Assembly (NCBI GenBank): GCA_033765235.1
Contig: JANRIG010000019.1
Coordinates: 150,712-214,711 of the forward strand
Length of the DNA stretch: 64,000 bases
Reading direction: 5' to 3'
From: JANRIG01 sp033765235
GTDB lineage: Bacteria; Bacteroidota; Bacteroidia; Cytophagales; UBA9547
Part shown: in pieces, positions 52,184 through 61,401 of the stretch
How positions within the stretch are numbered: position 1 is the first letter of the stretch
Layout of the letters: every line of letters starts with the position of its first letter
Made by a program: the position numbers and the translations under genes
The notes under the pieces: generated by a model
The model's database searches: none
What the model was told of the DNA's origin: nothing
Seen by the model: the letters and a program-made list of their open reading frames with translations, nothing else

Positions 52184-52600
52184 TCAATCTACATTATTTT
52201 CAGTTGCCCAATCTATGATGTCAATAGCATTTTTTATACCTTCTTGGGCTAAGTTGTAGCTCAAGTTGCCATCATACCCCATGGCAAGGTGCAGAGTGTC
52301 GTAGGCATATACTAGTTTTGATAATATTTTAAGATTTTCTTTACTTAATTTATTTTTATACTTGCTTATATCCGGTCTTCCTTTACCTTTTTTTATTTCT
52401 GGATACTTGGCATCCAAAGCCTCAAGAACCCCATTTCACAGAGTGTTGCCTGCCATTCGTACATACTTTTTATCTTTATATCTATTGTCTTCTTTTACAG
52501 CCAGTTGAGAATGTATTTCTTGCGCATTTTGCACATATTGCATGGCTTCTTTATGGGTATTGATATACTGATATTTTATCCAATTATAATATTTTTCCTT
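52184..52600 (-). pseudogene. DUF5618 gene broken by an in-frame TGA
   Basis: On the minus strand the frame reads KYYNWIKYQYINTHKEAMQY, then RYKDKKYVRMAGNTL, then TGA (complement of 52436-52438), then NGVLEALDAKYPEIKKGKGR and LVYAYDTLHLAMGYDGNL to the normal end. Relatives have Trp (TLWNGVL) at the stop, so one G-to-A change (TGG to TGA) explains the break. No start codon exists in frame at the 5' side either: a TAA lies at the complement of 52601-52603. The 77-residue part at 52184-52417 should not be annotated as an intact gene. Confidence 0.8.
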
Positions 52601-52728
52601 TTATGCAAATAAGATTAAACTCTCAAAAAATGTGCTGCTATCTGTGCCTTATATTAAATAATTGTAAAGTGATATTACTTGAAGTAATAATTAATATTTT
52701 TGGAAAATTGTAATAAATAATCAAACCC

Positions 52729-53928
52729 ATGAGCAAAATACTTATCATAGGTGCCGGTGGCGTAGGCAGTGTAGTAGCACACAAGTGTGCACAAGCCCAA
52801 GATGTATTCACAGATATACTCTTAGCCAGCCGTACCAAAGCCAAATGCGACACCATAGCCGCACAAATAGGTGGCAACCGTGTGAAAACCGCTGCCATAG
52901 ATGCAGACCAAGTGCCCGAGTTGGTGTCTCTCATCCGCGATTTTAAGCCACATATGGTGCTCAATGTAGCCCTTCCATACCAAGACCTTACCATTATGGA
53001 TGCTTGCCTTGAGACAGGCGTACACTACTTAGACACTGCTAATTATGAACCTAAAGAGGTAGCCAAGTTTGAGTACAAGTGGCAGTGGGCATACCAAGAC
53101 AGGTTCAAAAATGCAGGACTTATGGCGTTGCTGGGTTGCGGCTTTGACCCGGGTGTCACCAATATATTCACCGCACATGCTGCCAAGCACCACTTTGATG
53201 AAATACACTACCTTGATATTGTAGATTGCAACGCGGGCAGTCATGGCAAAGCATTTGCCACCAATTTCAATCCTGAAATAAACATTCGTGAAATAACCCA
53301 AAAAGGCAAATATTGGGAAAACGGCACTTGGCATGAGATAGAACCTCTGAGCATACACCAGCCTGTAGAATATCCTGAGGTGGGATACAAAGAGTCATAC
53401 CTCCTATTTCATGAAGAGTTGGAGTCGTTGGTCAAGCACTTCCCTACCCTCAAGCGTGCCCGCTTTTGGATGACCTTTGGTCAACAATACATCACCCACC
53501 TTGAGGTGCTGCAAAATGTAGGTATGACACGCATAGACCCTGTCATGTACAAGGGCGTAGAGGTGATACCATTAGAGTTTCTCAAAGCTGTGCTGCCTGA
53601 CCCCGGCTCACTTGGCGAAAACTACAGTGGCAAAACCTCCATAGGCTGCCAAATAAAAGGGATGAAAAATGGCAAACCCAAGACCTACTTTATTTACAAC
53701 AATTGCGACCATGCCGAGTGCTACCGCGAGGTAAAGGCACAAGCCGTGAGCTACACTACAGGAGTGCCTGCTGTGGTAGGTGCCATCATGATGATGCAAG
53801 GCAAGTGGATGCAGCCGGGAGTGTGGAATACTGAGCAAATGGATCCAGACCCATTTTTGGCTGTATTGGGCAAATATGGCTTGCCGTGGCATGAAGTACA
53901 GGATGCTGAGTTGGCATTTAGTTATTGA
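52729..53928 (+). CDS. Carboxynorspermidine synthase (saccharopine dehydrogenase-like)
   Basis: Three hundred ninety-nine residues. Rossmann start ILIIGAGGVGSVVAHKCAQA, then NVALPYQDLTIMDACLETG, YLDTANYEPKEVAKFEYKWQ, GCGFDPGVTNIF, ATNFNPEINIRE, RFWMTFGQQYITHLEVLQNV, and ending DPDPFLAVLGKYGLPW. These blocks are those of the carboxy(nor)spermidine dehydrogenase/synthase that joins aspartate semialdehyde and a diamine in polyamine synthesis. The decarboxylase partner is not in the window. Confidence 0.93.
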   Translation: MSKILIIGAGGVGSVVAHKCAQAQDVFTDILLASRTKAKCDTIAAQIGGNRVKTAAIDADQVPELVSLIRDFKPHMVLNVALPYQDLTIMDACLETGVHYLDTANYEPKEVAKFEYKWQWAYQDRFKNAGLMALLGCGFDPGVTNIFTAHAAKHHFDEIHYLDIVDCNAGSHGKAFATNFNPEINIREITQKGKYWENGTWHEIEPLSIHQPVEYPEVGYKESYLLFHEELESLVKHFPTLKRARFWMTFGQQYITHLEVLQNVGMTRIDPVMYKGVEVIPLEFLKAVLPDPGSLGENYSGKTSIGCQIKGMKNGKPKTYFIYNNCDHAECYREVKAQAVSYTTGVPAVVGAIMMMQGKWMQPGVWNTEQMDPDPFLAVLGKYGLPWHEVQDAELAFSY

Positions 53929-53963
53929 TTGTTAATAGCTTTCAATATTGACAATAATTTTTT
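53928..53963 (+). terminator. Terminator after carboxynorspermidine synthase
   Basis: ATTGTTAATA (53928-53937) pairs with TATTGACAAT (53946-53955) with one G-U pair, and six Ts follow at 53958-53963. The left arm starts at the last base of the stop codon. Confidence 0.75.
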
Positions 53964-54008
53964 GCTCCTTTGAGCAGATGATATATATTTACATTTATAT
54001 AATCTGCA

Positions 54009-54488
54009 ATGAAAAATATTTTTACCTTAATGTGCGCATTATCACTATTTGCATGCACCCAAAAACGCAATGTAGATGACAGGGTATTTGTAGAAGTCAT
54101 TACACACAATAGCGCAGGTGCACCTATTGATTATTGCTTTGATGAAATAAAAGGACTGGGCATATCTGCCTACAAATCAGCGTGTACGGAGGGCACAGCT
54201 CATAACTTACTTTTGCCTTTCAATACAGGAGCAGACTCTACTACTTATCTTTTTAAGAAAAGCAGTAAAACAGACACCCTCCATTTTATATACAAACGCA
54301 CAGTGATAGGTACCGACGAAAATTACTCTATGCTATTTGACTTGGTACAGCTCAAAAATACAGATACTAATAAGTTTAAACCATATATAAACTCTATCAA
54401 GTGGCCATGCTTCTATCCTGACACATTTTATTGCGGAGATAAATTTACCAAAAGTGAAAAATATTTTAGGGTTAAATATTATCTTTAG
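54009..54488 (+). CDS. DUF6452 family lipoprotein
   Basis: One hundred fifty-nine residues. Lipoprotein signal ending LSLFACTQ (Cys16), then a beta-sandwich-like sequence with LLLPFNTGADSTTYLFKKSS and TDTLHFIYKR. The paired DUF6452 and DUF6048 genes are recurrent neighbours in Bacteroidota, often near rlmD. Function unknown. Overlaps the next gene by 35 nt. Confidence 0.78.
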   Translation: MKNIFTLMCALSLFACTQKRNVDDRVFVEVITHNSAGAPIDYCFDEIKGLGISAYKSACTEGTAHNLLLPFNTGADSTTYLFKKSSKTDTLHFIYKRTVIGTDENYSMLFDLVQLKNTDTNKFKPYINSIKWPCFYPDTFYCGDKFTKSEKYFRVKYYL

Positions 54489-55251
54489 TATTTGGCTGGC
54501 ATGGCCGCTCATGGGTCAGGCGGTGAGGTTCACTCAGTTCAGAGTAGGTATAGACCCACTCACAGCACTCACATTTGCCATACCCAAGTTAGATTACAGA
54601 GATTTCAAATTCAGCTACCACAATATAGAAGGCAGTGTGGAGCTCATAGGACCCTACAGGCTATCGCTGGTGAATGAAACAGGCTATACAATACAACAAC
54701 AAAATGTAAAAAACGGTACTCAGGTATTCATGACCGAAGGATTGTACAATAGATTTGGGTTCAACTTTGACCTGAGCGATCCTCATAAAAGCTACGAAAT
54801 AGACTTGGGTTGGCGGTTTGGCTATGCACATCCTGTAGAGCATGGATATTTTTACCAAAAAGATACCTACTGGAATGGAGAGTATGTGCCATTGCTGGAG
54901 AGGCGCTCACCTGTATATATATGGCCTGAAATATTGATTGATAACAAGTTTAAACTGAGCAAAAAGAAGAATTTTACAAAAAACATACTCTTTTCGGTAT
55001 CATTCAGGCTCAAGTTTACCCCTGCACAAAAAGAGCAAGAAGCTTATCGCACCCAATATATCCCCGGATTTGGAATGAATCAGTCATTTCATCCCTCGTT
55101 TTTGTTCAATCTTATATATGCCATACATTTTGCGGGGGGGGCTGTGCACAAAGCACAGCATTTGCAACATCATTACGATATCATAGAAAAAGACCATCAT
55201 ATCAAAAAAGTAAAAAAGCGCGAGGGATCAGAAGATATTGACAGAGATTAG
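54454..55251 (+). CDS. DUF6048 family outer-membrane protein
   Basis: Two hundred sixty-five residues starting at GTG. Signal segment LGLNIIFSIWLAWPLMGQA, then barrel-like strands: FRVGIDPLTALTFAIPKLDY, YNRFGFNFDLSD, ISVSF-like strands and QYIPGFGMNQSF near the end. Probably a partner of the DUF6452 lipoprotein. The C-terminal tail is charged (KKVKKREGSEDIDRD) and an A/G-rich tract (GCGGGGGGG, about 55132) lies in the coding region. Confidence 0.78.
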   Translation: MKNILGLNIIFSIWLAWPLMGQAVRFTQFRVGIDPLTALTFAIPKLDYRDFKFSYHNIEGSVELIGPYRLSLVNETGYTIQQQNVKNGTQVFMTEGLYNRFGFNFDLSDPHKSYEIDLGWRFGYAHPVEHGYFYQKDTYWNGEYVPLLERRSPVYIWPEILIDNKFKLSKKKNFTKNILFSVSFRLKFTPAQKEQEAYRTQYIPGFGMNQSFHPSFLFNLIYAIHFAGGAVHKAQHLQHHYDIIEKDHHIKKVKKREGSEDIDRD

Positions 55252-55336
55252 TACTATTTGTATTAATATCTCTCTATGAGTGCATTATTATTAAGATAAT
55301 ATTGTTATGATTGAAAAAATAAATTTTTTGTAGGTT

Positions 55337-55954
55337 ATGCAAAAATTATTTCAGTTGGTATTTATCATTGCTTTCGCAATATTAGTTACAGATTGTAATT
55401 CTACTCGTTTTTTATCAAATTTAAAAAACTACACCTTACAAGAACTTTACCATGAGGTAGATAGCAGCTACAGACTGGTGATAAGGAATTGGGACAAAAA
55501 AAACAGGACAGTACTCGAAATCATCAATCGCAGCAAAGAAGAAGCATACATATTAGCCACAGATTCACTCCTGTACAATCCCAAAACCAAGACATTTGTA
55601 AACAACCTTAAGCATGTAAAATACTATGTGATAAAACCCGAAAATATATTGACTTTGCAAGACAGCCTCAAAGTATGGCAGCAAATGATCATTCGCCGTG
55701 GCAATATACCCTATACCAAAAAAGAAAATTTATATTTGGACACATTACTAAAGATAGAGTTTACATTTGTGATGAAAGCTGATTGGTATTTTGGTCAAAA
55801 AGAGAGATATGTGACTGATACCATCACCAAGCAACACAATGCATATCATCCTCTTTTGCACGAGGTTCTATTCAAATATCGCGGGCGCAGGCATTTGCTC
55901 ACAGGCAAGCAGTTTGAGACAGCTTTTGGACTTAGAGAAGAAATATTGTTTTGA
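55337..55954 (+). CDS. Lipoprotein of unknown function
   Basis: Two hundred five residues. Lipoprotein signal with Cys20 (AILVTDCNST), then a basic, beta-rich domain with RNWDKKNRTVLEIINRSKEE. No family recognised. Single gene between the DUF6048 and fructosamine kinase genes. Confidence 0.7.
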   Translation: MQKLFQLVFIIAFAILVTDCNSTRFLSNLKNYTLQELYHEVDSSYRLVIRNWDKKNRTVLEIINRSKEEAYILATDSLLYNPKTKTFVNNLKHVKYYVIKPENILTLQDSLKVWQQMIIRRGNIPYTKKENLYLDTLLKIEFTFVMKADWYFGQKERYVTDTITKQHNAYHPLLHEVLFKYRGRRHLLTGKQFETAFGLREEILF

Positions 55955-55990
55955 TATTTTTGATATTAGATTAATATAATTTTTGCAGAA

Positions 55991-56869
55991 ATGAAAGATG
56001 CTCTTAAATCAGATTTTTTTGAAGCTGTCATCAAAAACTCTATTGCTGCAAATGCCATAGTACTTGACTATAAACCATTGGGGGGTGGTTGTATCAACGA
56101 TGCCCACAAAGTGGTGACGAGCAAGGGCAATTTTTTTGTCAAATATAATATAAATCAATCTTTGGATTTTTTTCAAAAAGAATTCAACGGTTTACAGCTG
56201 TTAGAAAGCAAAAAAATATTTCCAATTCCTAAACCTATAGCGGCGGCTGTAATGAATGATATACCTTATATCATATTAGAAAATATAGATACAGGCAGAC
56301 CTTCTAAGAATTATTGGCAAAATTTTGGTGCAAATCTTGCCAAGTTGCATAAAATAACCACTCAAAAATATGGGTTTCATGAAAATAATTATATAGGTTC
56401 TCTGCCTCAGTACAATAGTTGGGAACAAGATTGGACAACATTTTTTATAGAATATAGATTAAAAAAACAGATAGAAGCCGCAAAAAATAATAAAATTATT
56501 GGCATTGATGTGATGGAAAAATTTGAAAAATTATACTCAAAACTTCCTGAAATCATTACCACAGAGCCACCTTCATTGCTCCATGGCGACTTATGGAGCG
56601 GCAATACATTGGTAAATGATGCCGGCGAAGCCTGCCTGATAGACCCGGCTGTGTACTATGGACATAGAGAAGCAGAGCTGGCATTTACGCGCCTTTTTGG
56701 CGGCTTTCACGACACCTTTTATGCATCTTATCAATCATTATATCCTTTGCACAAAGGATATCTTGAGCGATTTGATATTTATAATCTGTATCCATTGCTT
56801 GTACATGTGAATATATTTGGGGGCAGTTATCTCAAGTCTGTATTGCAAATAGTGGGTAAATACGTTTAA
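55991..56869 (+). CDS. Fructosamine/ketosamine kinase-like protein
   Basis: Two hundred ninety-two residues. Gly-rich loop LGGGCINDAHKV, ATP-binding Lys in FFVKYN, catalytic loop LLHGDLWSGNTLV at about residues 196-208, metal-binding DPAVYYGHREAELAFTRLFG. These are the FN3K family hallmarks; the family repairs glycated protein lysines by phosphorylation. Plus strand, convergent with the FAD oxidase gene. Confidence 0.92.
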   Translation: MKDALKSDFFEAVIKNSIAANAIVLDYKPLGGGCINDAHKVVTSKGNFFVKYNINQSLDFFQKEFNGLQLLESKKIFPIPKPIAAAVMNDIPYIILENIDTGRPSKNYWQNFGANLAKLHKITTQKYGFHENNYIGSLPQYNSWEQDWTTFFIEYRLKKQIEAAKNNKIIGIDVMEKFEKLYSKLPEIITTEPPSLLHGDLWSGNTLVNDAGEACLIDPAVYYGHREAELAFTRLFGGFHDTFYASYQSLYPLHKGYLERFDIYNLYPLLVHVNIFGGSYLKSVLQIVGKYV

Positions 56870-56922
56870 CCCCAATATTGATTTGCTGTCATCTTGTGCT
56901 AATGGCTGTATATTGACTATTA

Positions 56923-58341
56923 TTACCCTTTTGCAAAATACTCTTTAAAAAAATTAGAGGCTATAAGACCTTCGGGGTCAGTTATTTTTTTAAGCTCAAA
57001 AAGTTCATTTACTTCTTGCTTATACATATCTTGAAGCAATGCATTATCAATAAAAATATTTTTTACCAAGTTTATCTTTCCGTCCATTTGCCTACATATC
57101 ACATTGAGTTCGCTGTAAAACTGCATGAGATTAGGCACATTTGTAGTGTCAAAAAAAGTAGTGTTCACATAAAACCCATCAGTATATCTCGAAGCAGATA
57201 GTATAAACGGTTCGTCTTTAGGTATATACATTACATCAAACATAGCTGTGGCAAGATTGTATTTTTGGAGCAATGTACATACCTGCTGTACAAAAGCAGT
57301 CACTTGCATGCCTTTTAAAGGTATAAAGTATGAATTTTGATACAATTTGGACTTATAACCAAATATTTTGAGACATTTGCTGATATATTTCATCCAAATA
57401 TAGTCTGCTTCAGCCCAAAATGTACCGTAAAATATTCTTCTGAGACCTCTCAAGAGCATTTTATTAGCATCATTTTTATTTTCATCGGCTGCCATTATTT
57501 TATTGGCATAATTTGGGAAAAACCTTATCACAAATGCCAAAATGGATGCCAGGTATAAGTATATATTGAAATGAGTGATTTCTCTTGTTCCAGTACGCTC
57601 ATATTCACGGTTGTATATTACAAATTTATATTTGCCCTCGTGATAATAATACAGCGAGGCCTCAGACTTGAGTTCCTCAAGTTTTTGTATATTATCAATG
57701 GCCCTCAATGAAAACCTATTTTCTAAATCTGCTACTTCGTGATAGGTACGGGTGGTGATTTTTATGGCGAATGGGCTGCCTATATACATGAGTTTTATTT
57801 TGGCACGCACTATGATCCCAAGCATACCTAAGCCTGAAATGGCACCATAAAATATATCGCTGTTTTGATGCCTGCTGCAAGTAATAATATCACCGTTGGT
57901 ACAGAGTAAGTCTATTTCTATACAATATTTGCCTTCCTTTCCGGCTCCGGAAGTGAATACACAATTGGTATGAGCAGATAGAGTGCCCCCCACAGTAGGT
58001 TGTGAGCCTGTTATGAATGCATAGGGTACGCAATGGTGCTTATAGGCAAATTTGACAATGGCAGCCCATCTTACTCCCGGCTCTACTTCTATACAATGTT
58101 CGTTGGGCAAATATTTTATTTTAGTAAACTTTTTCATGCTTATCACTATATCATTGCCCGAGTTTTGCTTATCAAATGAATGAAATGTGCCTGCAAGTGT
58201 TATTTTTTGACCTGCTATTTTTGCAATTTGCAATATATGCCTTATCTCATCTATAGTTTTTGGGTAATGAATATATGCCTGCGATGAGTACATATTGCCA
58301 TAACTGTGGTAGCGAGTTTTGCGTATTTGATTAGGCATCAT
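56923..58341 (-). CDS. FAD-binding oxidoreductase (D-arabinono-1,4-lactone oxidase-like)
   Basis: Four hundred seventy-two residues. N-terminal PCMH FAD-binding domain: YHSYGNMYSSQAYIHYPKTI, GTFHSFDKQNSGND, GTLSAHTNCVFTSGAGKEGK and SGLGMLGIIVRAKIKL. The C-terminal half is an ALO-type substrate domain. The His of GTFHSF is where some members attach FAD covalently. Substrate unknown (sugar lactone or polyol). Single gene on the minus strand. Confidence 0.88.
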   Translation of the reverse strand: MMPNQIRKTRYHSYGNMYSSQAYIHYPKTIDEIRHILQIAKIAGQKITLAGTFHSFDKQNSGNDIVISMKKFTKIKYLPNEHCIEVEPGVRWAAIVKFAYKHHCVPYAFITGSQPTVGGTLSAHTNCVFTSGAGKEGKYCIEIDLLCTNGDIITCSRHQNSDIFYGAISGLGMLGIIVRAKIKLMYIGSPFAIKITTRTYHEVADLENRFSLRAIDNIQKLEELKSEASLYYYHEGKYKFVIYNREYERTGTREITHFNIYLYLASILAFVIRFFPNYANKIMAADENKNDANKMLLRGLRRIFYGTFWAEADYIWMKYISKCLKIFGYKSKLYQNSYFIPLKGMQVTAFVQQVCTLLQKYNLATAMFDVMYIPKDEPFILSASRYTDGFYVNTTFFDTTNVPNLMQFYSELNVICRQMDGKINLVKNIFIDNALLQDMYKQEVNELFELKKITDPEGLIASNFFKEYFAKG

Positions 58342-58572
58342 AATATATTAGCAGGTGGTAAATATATGGCATATAAATCTTAAATTATTGTCAATCAGGG
58401 TATAAAAATTTGATATTATTAACATATACTTCACACGTTACTAATCCCCATTTGGCTTAATCCTACTTTATAAATATATATTTAGACTTGAATAATGATA
58501 TAATTATTTTGCAAACACATATTTTCATCTTAATCTGTAAAAATATTTTTTTGCATTGATTAAAATTGCATA

Positions 58573-58580
58573 TATTTTTG
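58573..58580 (+). promoter_or_regulatory. -7 element TATTTTTG of the DUF5686 gene
   Basis: An exact TAnnTTTG box 19 nt before the TTG start at 58600. Confidence 0.5.
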
Positions 58581-58599
58581 ATTAAAATTTTTCATTATA

Positions 58600-61167
58600 T
58601 TGAGTAAAACATCTACTTTCTACAAATTATTCATCACCTCAATAATAATTTGTCTATTTATTTTGCCTTGTCAAAGTCAATATACCATCAAAGGCAAGGT
58701 GACAGATGCAGCTACCGGTGAGGCACTACCCTATGTGGTGGTACAATACAAAGGCAGCAATGTAGGTGCACAAACAGACTTCGAAGGCAATTACGTTATT
58801 AAAACATCATTCATAAAAGACTCTCTCAAAGCTACTTATGTAGGATATAGGGTACGCACCCGCCCTCTCAAAGATGTGCCCGAACAAATAGTAAATTTTC
58901 AGCTCAAAGAAGCTGTAACCGAATTGGGAGAGATAAAGGTGAAACCCGGCGAAAACCCTGCTTGGGAAATAATAAGGCGTAGTGTGAGCAACAAACACAA
59001 GCATACTAAAGACGCACTCAATGCCTATGAATACGAAAGCTACGTGAAAATGCAAATTGACTTAGACCAAATATCCCAAAAAGTAAGACAAAAGCGTGCC
59101 ATGCGCACCATTATAGCAGCAATAGATAGTATGAAAAAGGTGAATAGCGATGAAGGTAAGCCTGTGATACCTATATATATATCAGAAACAATATCTAAAA
59201 TATACTACCGCACCAATCCTTCACAAAAAAAAGAAGAAGTGACTGCCAGCAAAATCACCGGAGTGCTGGACCAATCAAATGGAACATTCATTACCCAAAT
59301 AGCAGGAAGTACATTTACGGAATTTAATTTTTATGATAATTGGATGCGCTTTTTGGGCAAAGATTTTGTATCGCCCATAGCAGACAGCTGGCGCGACTAT
59401 TATGTGTATGACCTTGCAGACAGTATATTACTTGACGCTGATTTTTGCTATAAAATAGACGTGCAACCCAAACGCAAAGCCGACCTTGCATTTTATGGCA
59501 CTATATATATTACCAAAAACGAATATGCACTAAAAAGAGTAGAACTTGCCACCAACAAAGGCACCAACATAAACTTTGTGGAGCGTATAAAAATACAACA
59601 AGAGATGGAGCGTACTCCTACTGGCCCATGGATACCCAAAAAAGTACGCTTTTTGGTAGACCTTGCAGATATTGGCGACAGCACAGCAGGTATGCTGGTC
59701 AAATTTTATATATCAAACAAAAATATTGAGGTTAATACACCCAAAGACATTACATTTTTTAACCAACGCATAGAAGTAGACGAAGATGCGGCGTTCAAAA
59801 AAGAAGATTATTGGACCAAAGCACGGCACGACTCGCTCAATGAGCAAGACTTGGCGGTGTACAAAATGGTGGATACCATACGCAAACTACCGGTAGTGCG
59901 CACATATATAGAAGTGGTAGATATTGTGATAAACGGGCACAAAAAAGTAGGATGGATAGAGTTTGGTCGCTACCTTGATGTGGTGGCATGGAACACCGTA
60001 GAGGGACTGAGGGTGAAGCTGGGTTTTAGAACCAATATGAAAATGCACCGCAGGCTTCAGTTCAAAGGATTTGCAGGTATAGGTACTAATGATGCCGTGT
60101 TCAAATACGGACTCGGATTTGACTATTGGTTTTCAAAGAAAAAATGGTTTCTCATAGGGGCTGAGCATAACTTTGATATAGACCAAGTAGCACTCATTAC
60201 CAATTATCGCTCGCCCGGCTCAGGGCTTTTTTATACATTTGCCCGATGGGGCAATCTTACTGGCAGAAGCCCGTTTTACTATACTACCTCAACATTGTAT
60301 TCTCAAGTTGACTATCTCAAAGGTTGCACCCAAAAAGTGCTGCTCAACTATCAGTTTATTGACAATGTGAATAATGTAGTAAATGACCCTACCATATATA
60401 GAGATGAGTTCAACTTTGGATATTATGAGCAGCCGGGCAATCCTGCCTCGCCAGTGCGCAGCAACCTCACCATAGCCGAAATGCAGTTTGAGTCAAGATT
60501 TGCCAAAAACGAGACCTACCTTGTAGTAGATCACCGCCGTGTGAGTCTTGGTGCCGAAAATAGACCTATTGTGACCCTAAGGTACACCTTAGGGCTAGCT
60601 AATGTATTAGGCAGCAATTTTGACTATCACAAGATTTCGCTCAATATTTGGCATCGTATCACGGTGGGTAGGTTTGGCCAATCTGTGTATGCGCTCAATG
60701 CCGACTATATACCCTATACCTTGCCATATCCACTGCTTAGGGTGCATCTTGGAAATCCTACTCCTGTGTATAACCCTGTGGGATTCAGCAAGATGAACTT
60801 TTTTGAGTTTGTGAGCGACAAGTGTGTGAGTATCAACTATCAACATCATTTCAACGGATTATTTTTCAACCGCGTGCCACTGTTTTATAAACTCAAGTGG
60901 CGCGAGGTGGTATCTGTAAATGCTATTTGGGGTACAGCCTCTGATGCCAATCTCAATAGTGTAATGCCCAATGACACATTGACAAGTGGCATAAGAAAAT
61001 ATCGCAATTTCAGAAGTTTAGACCCTGCCATCCCATATTTGGACATAGGTGCAGGTATTGAAAACATATTCAAATTTATAAGGGTAGAAGTATATCACCG
61101 CCTCACTTACCTTGACTATCAGTCCAATGACATATTCATAAAGGTAGGTGCACAGATATCGCTGTAA
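58600..61167 (+). CDS. DUF5686 outer-membrane protein with carboxypeptidase-regulatory-like domain
   Basis: Eight hundred fifty-five residues from a TTG start. Signal peptide TSIIICLFILPCQSQ, then CarboxypepD_reg-like KGKVTDAATGEALPYVVVQY and GYRVRTR domain (about 28-110), as in TonB-dependent proteins, then the DUF5686 region with PAWEIIRRSVSNKHKHTKDA. The C-terminal part is a large barrel (LDIGAGIENIFKFIRVEVYH to the end). No TonB box and no plug domain were seen, so it is not a typical receptor. A 258-bp gap precedes it. Confidence 0.85.
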   Translation: MSKTSTFYKLFITSIIICLFILPCQSQYTIKGKVTDAATGEALPYVVVQYKGSNVGAQTDFEGNYVIKTSFIKDSLKATYVGYRVRTRPLKDVPEQIVNFQLKEAVTELGEIKVKPGENPAWEIIRRSVSNKHKHTKDALNAYEYESYVKMQIDLDQISQKVRQKRAMRTIIAAIDSMKKVNSDEGKPVIPIYISETISKIYYRTNPSQKKEEVTASKITGVLDQSNGTFITQIAGSTFTEFNFYDNWMRFLGKDFVSPIADSWRDYYVYDLADSILLDADFCYKIDVQPKRKADLAFYGTIYITKNEYALKRVELATNKGTNINFVERIKIQQEMERTPTGPWIPKKVRFLVDLADIGDSTAGMLVKFYISNKNIEVNTPKDITFFNQRIEVDEDAAFKKEDYWTKARHDSLNEQDLAVYKMVDTIRKLPVVRTYIEVVDIVINGHKKVGWIEFGRYLDVVAWNTVEGLRVKLGFRTNMKMHRRLQFKGFAGIGTNDAVFKYGLGFDYWFSKKKWFLIGAEHNFDIDQVALITNYRSPGSGLFYTFARWGNLTGRSPFYYTTSTLYSQVDYLKGCTQKVLLNYQFIDNVNNVVNDPTIYRDEFNFGYYEQPGNPASPVRSNLTIAEMQFESRFAKNETYLVVDHRRVSLGAENRPIVTLRYTLGLANVLGSNFDYHKISLNIWHRITVGRFGQSVYALNADYIPYTLPYPLLRVHLGNPTPVYNPVGFSKMNFFEFVSDKCVSINYQHHFNGLFFNRVPLFYKLKWREVVSVNAIWGTASDANLNSVMPNDTLTSGIRKYRNFRSLDPAIPYLDIGAGIENIFKFIRVEVYHRLTYLDYQSNDIFIKVGAQISL

Positions 61168-61333
61168 GGATAAATGTTATTGAAGAGTTTAATACTATTT
61201 TATAGTTGCAATAATAGTTCTTATAAAAAATAAAGATTATTTGCCCTATTCTAAAGTAGTTTGAGTTCGTAGTTTCGTTAAAAAAAAAAGAGATTGAGTA
61301 TTTTGGAATAATGTAATATTATTAGGTAAAATG

Positions 61334-61368
61334 TTTGTACCATTCTACAATTATTTAACCTATATTTG
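61334..61368 (+). promoter_or_regulatory. tig promoter
   Basis: TTTG 61334-61337 and TATATTTG 61361-61368, spaced 23 bp, 33 nt before the tig ATG. Confidence 0.6.
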
Positions 61369-61401
61369 CACCCTTTTTGTGAAATATAGAAATTATACCC
61401 T

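Noticed and set aside
52184..52600. TGA read as Trp (alternative genetic code) in the DUF5618 gene
   Set aside because: TGA ends other genes normally here (SDR at 20211-20213, PIN at 33083-33085), so TGA is a stop.
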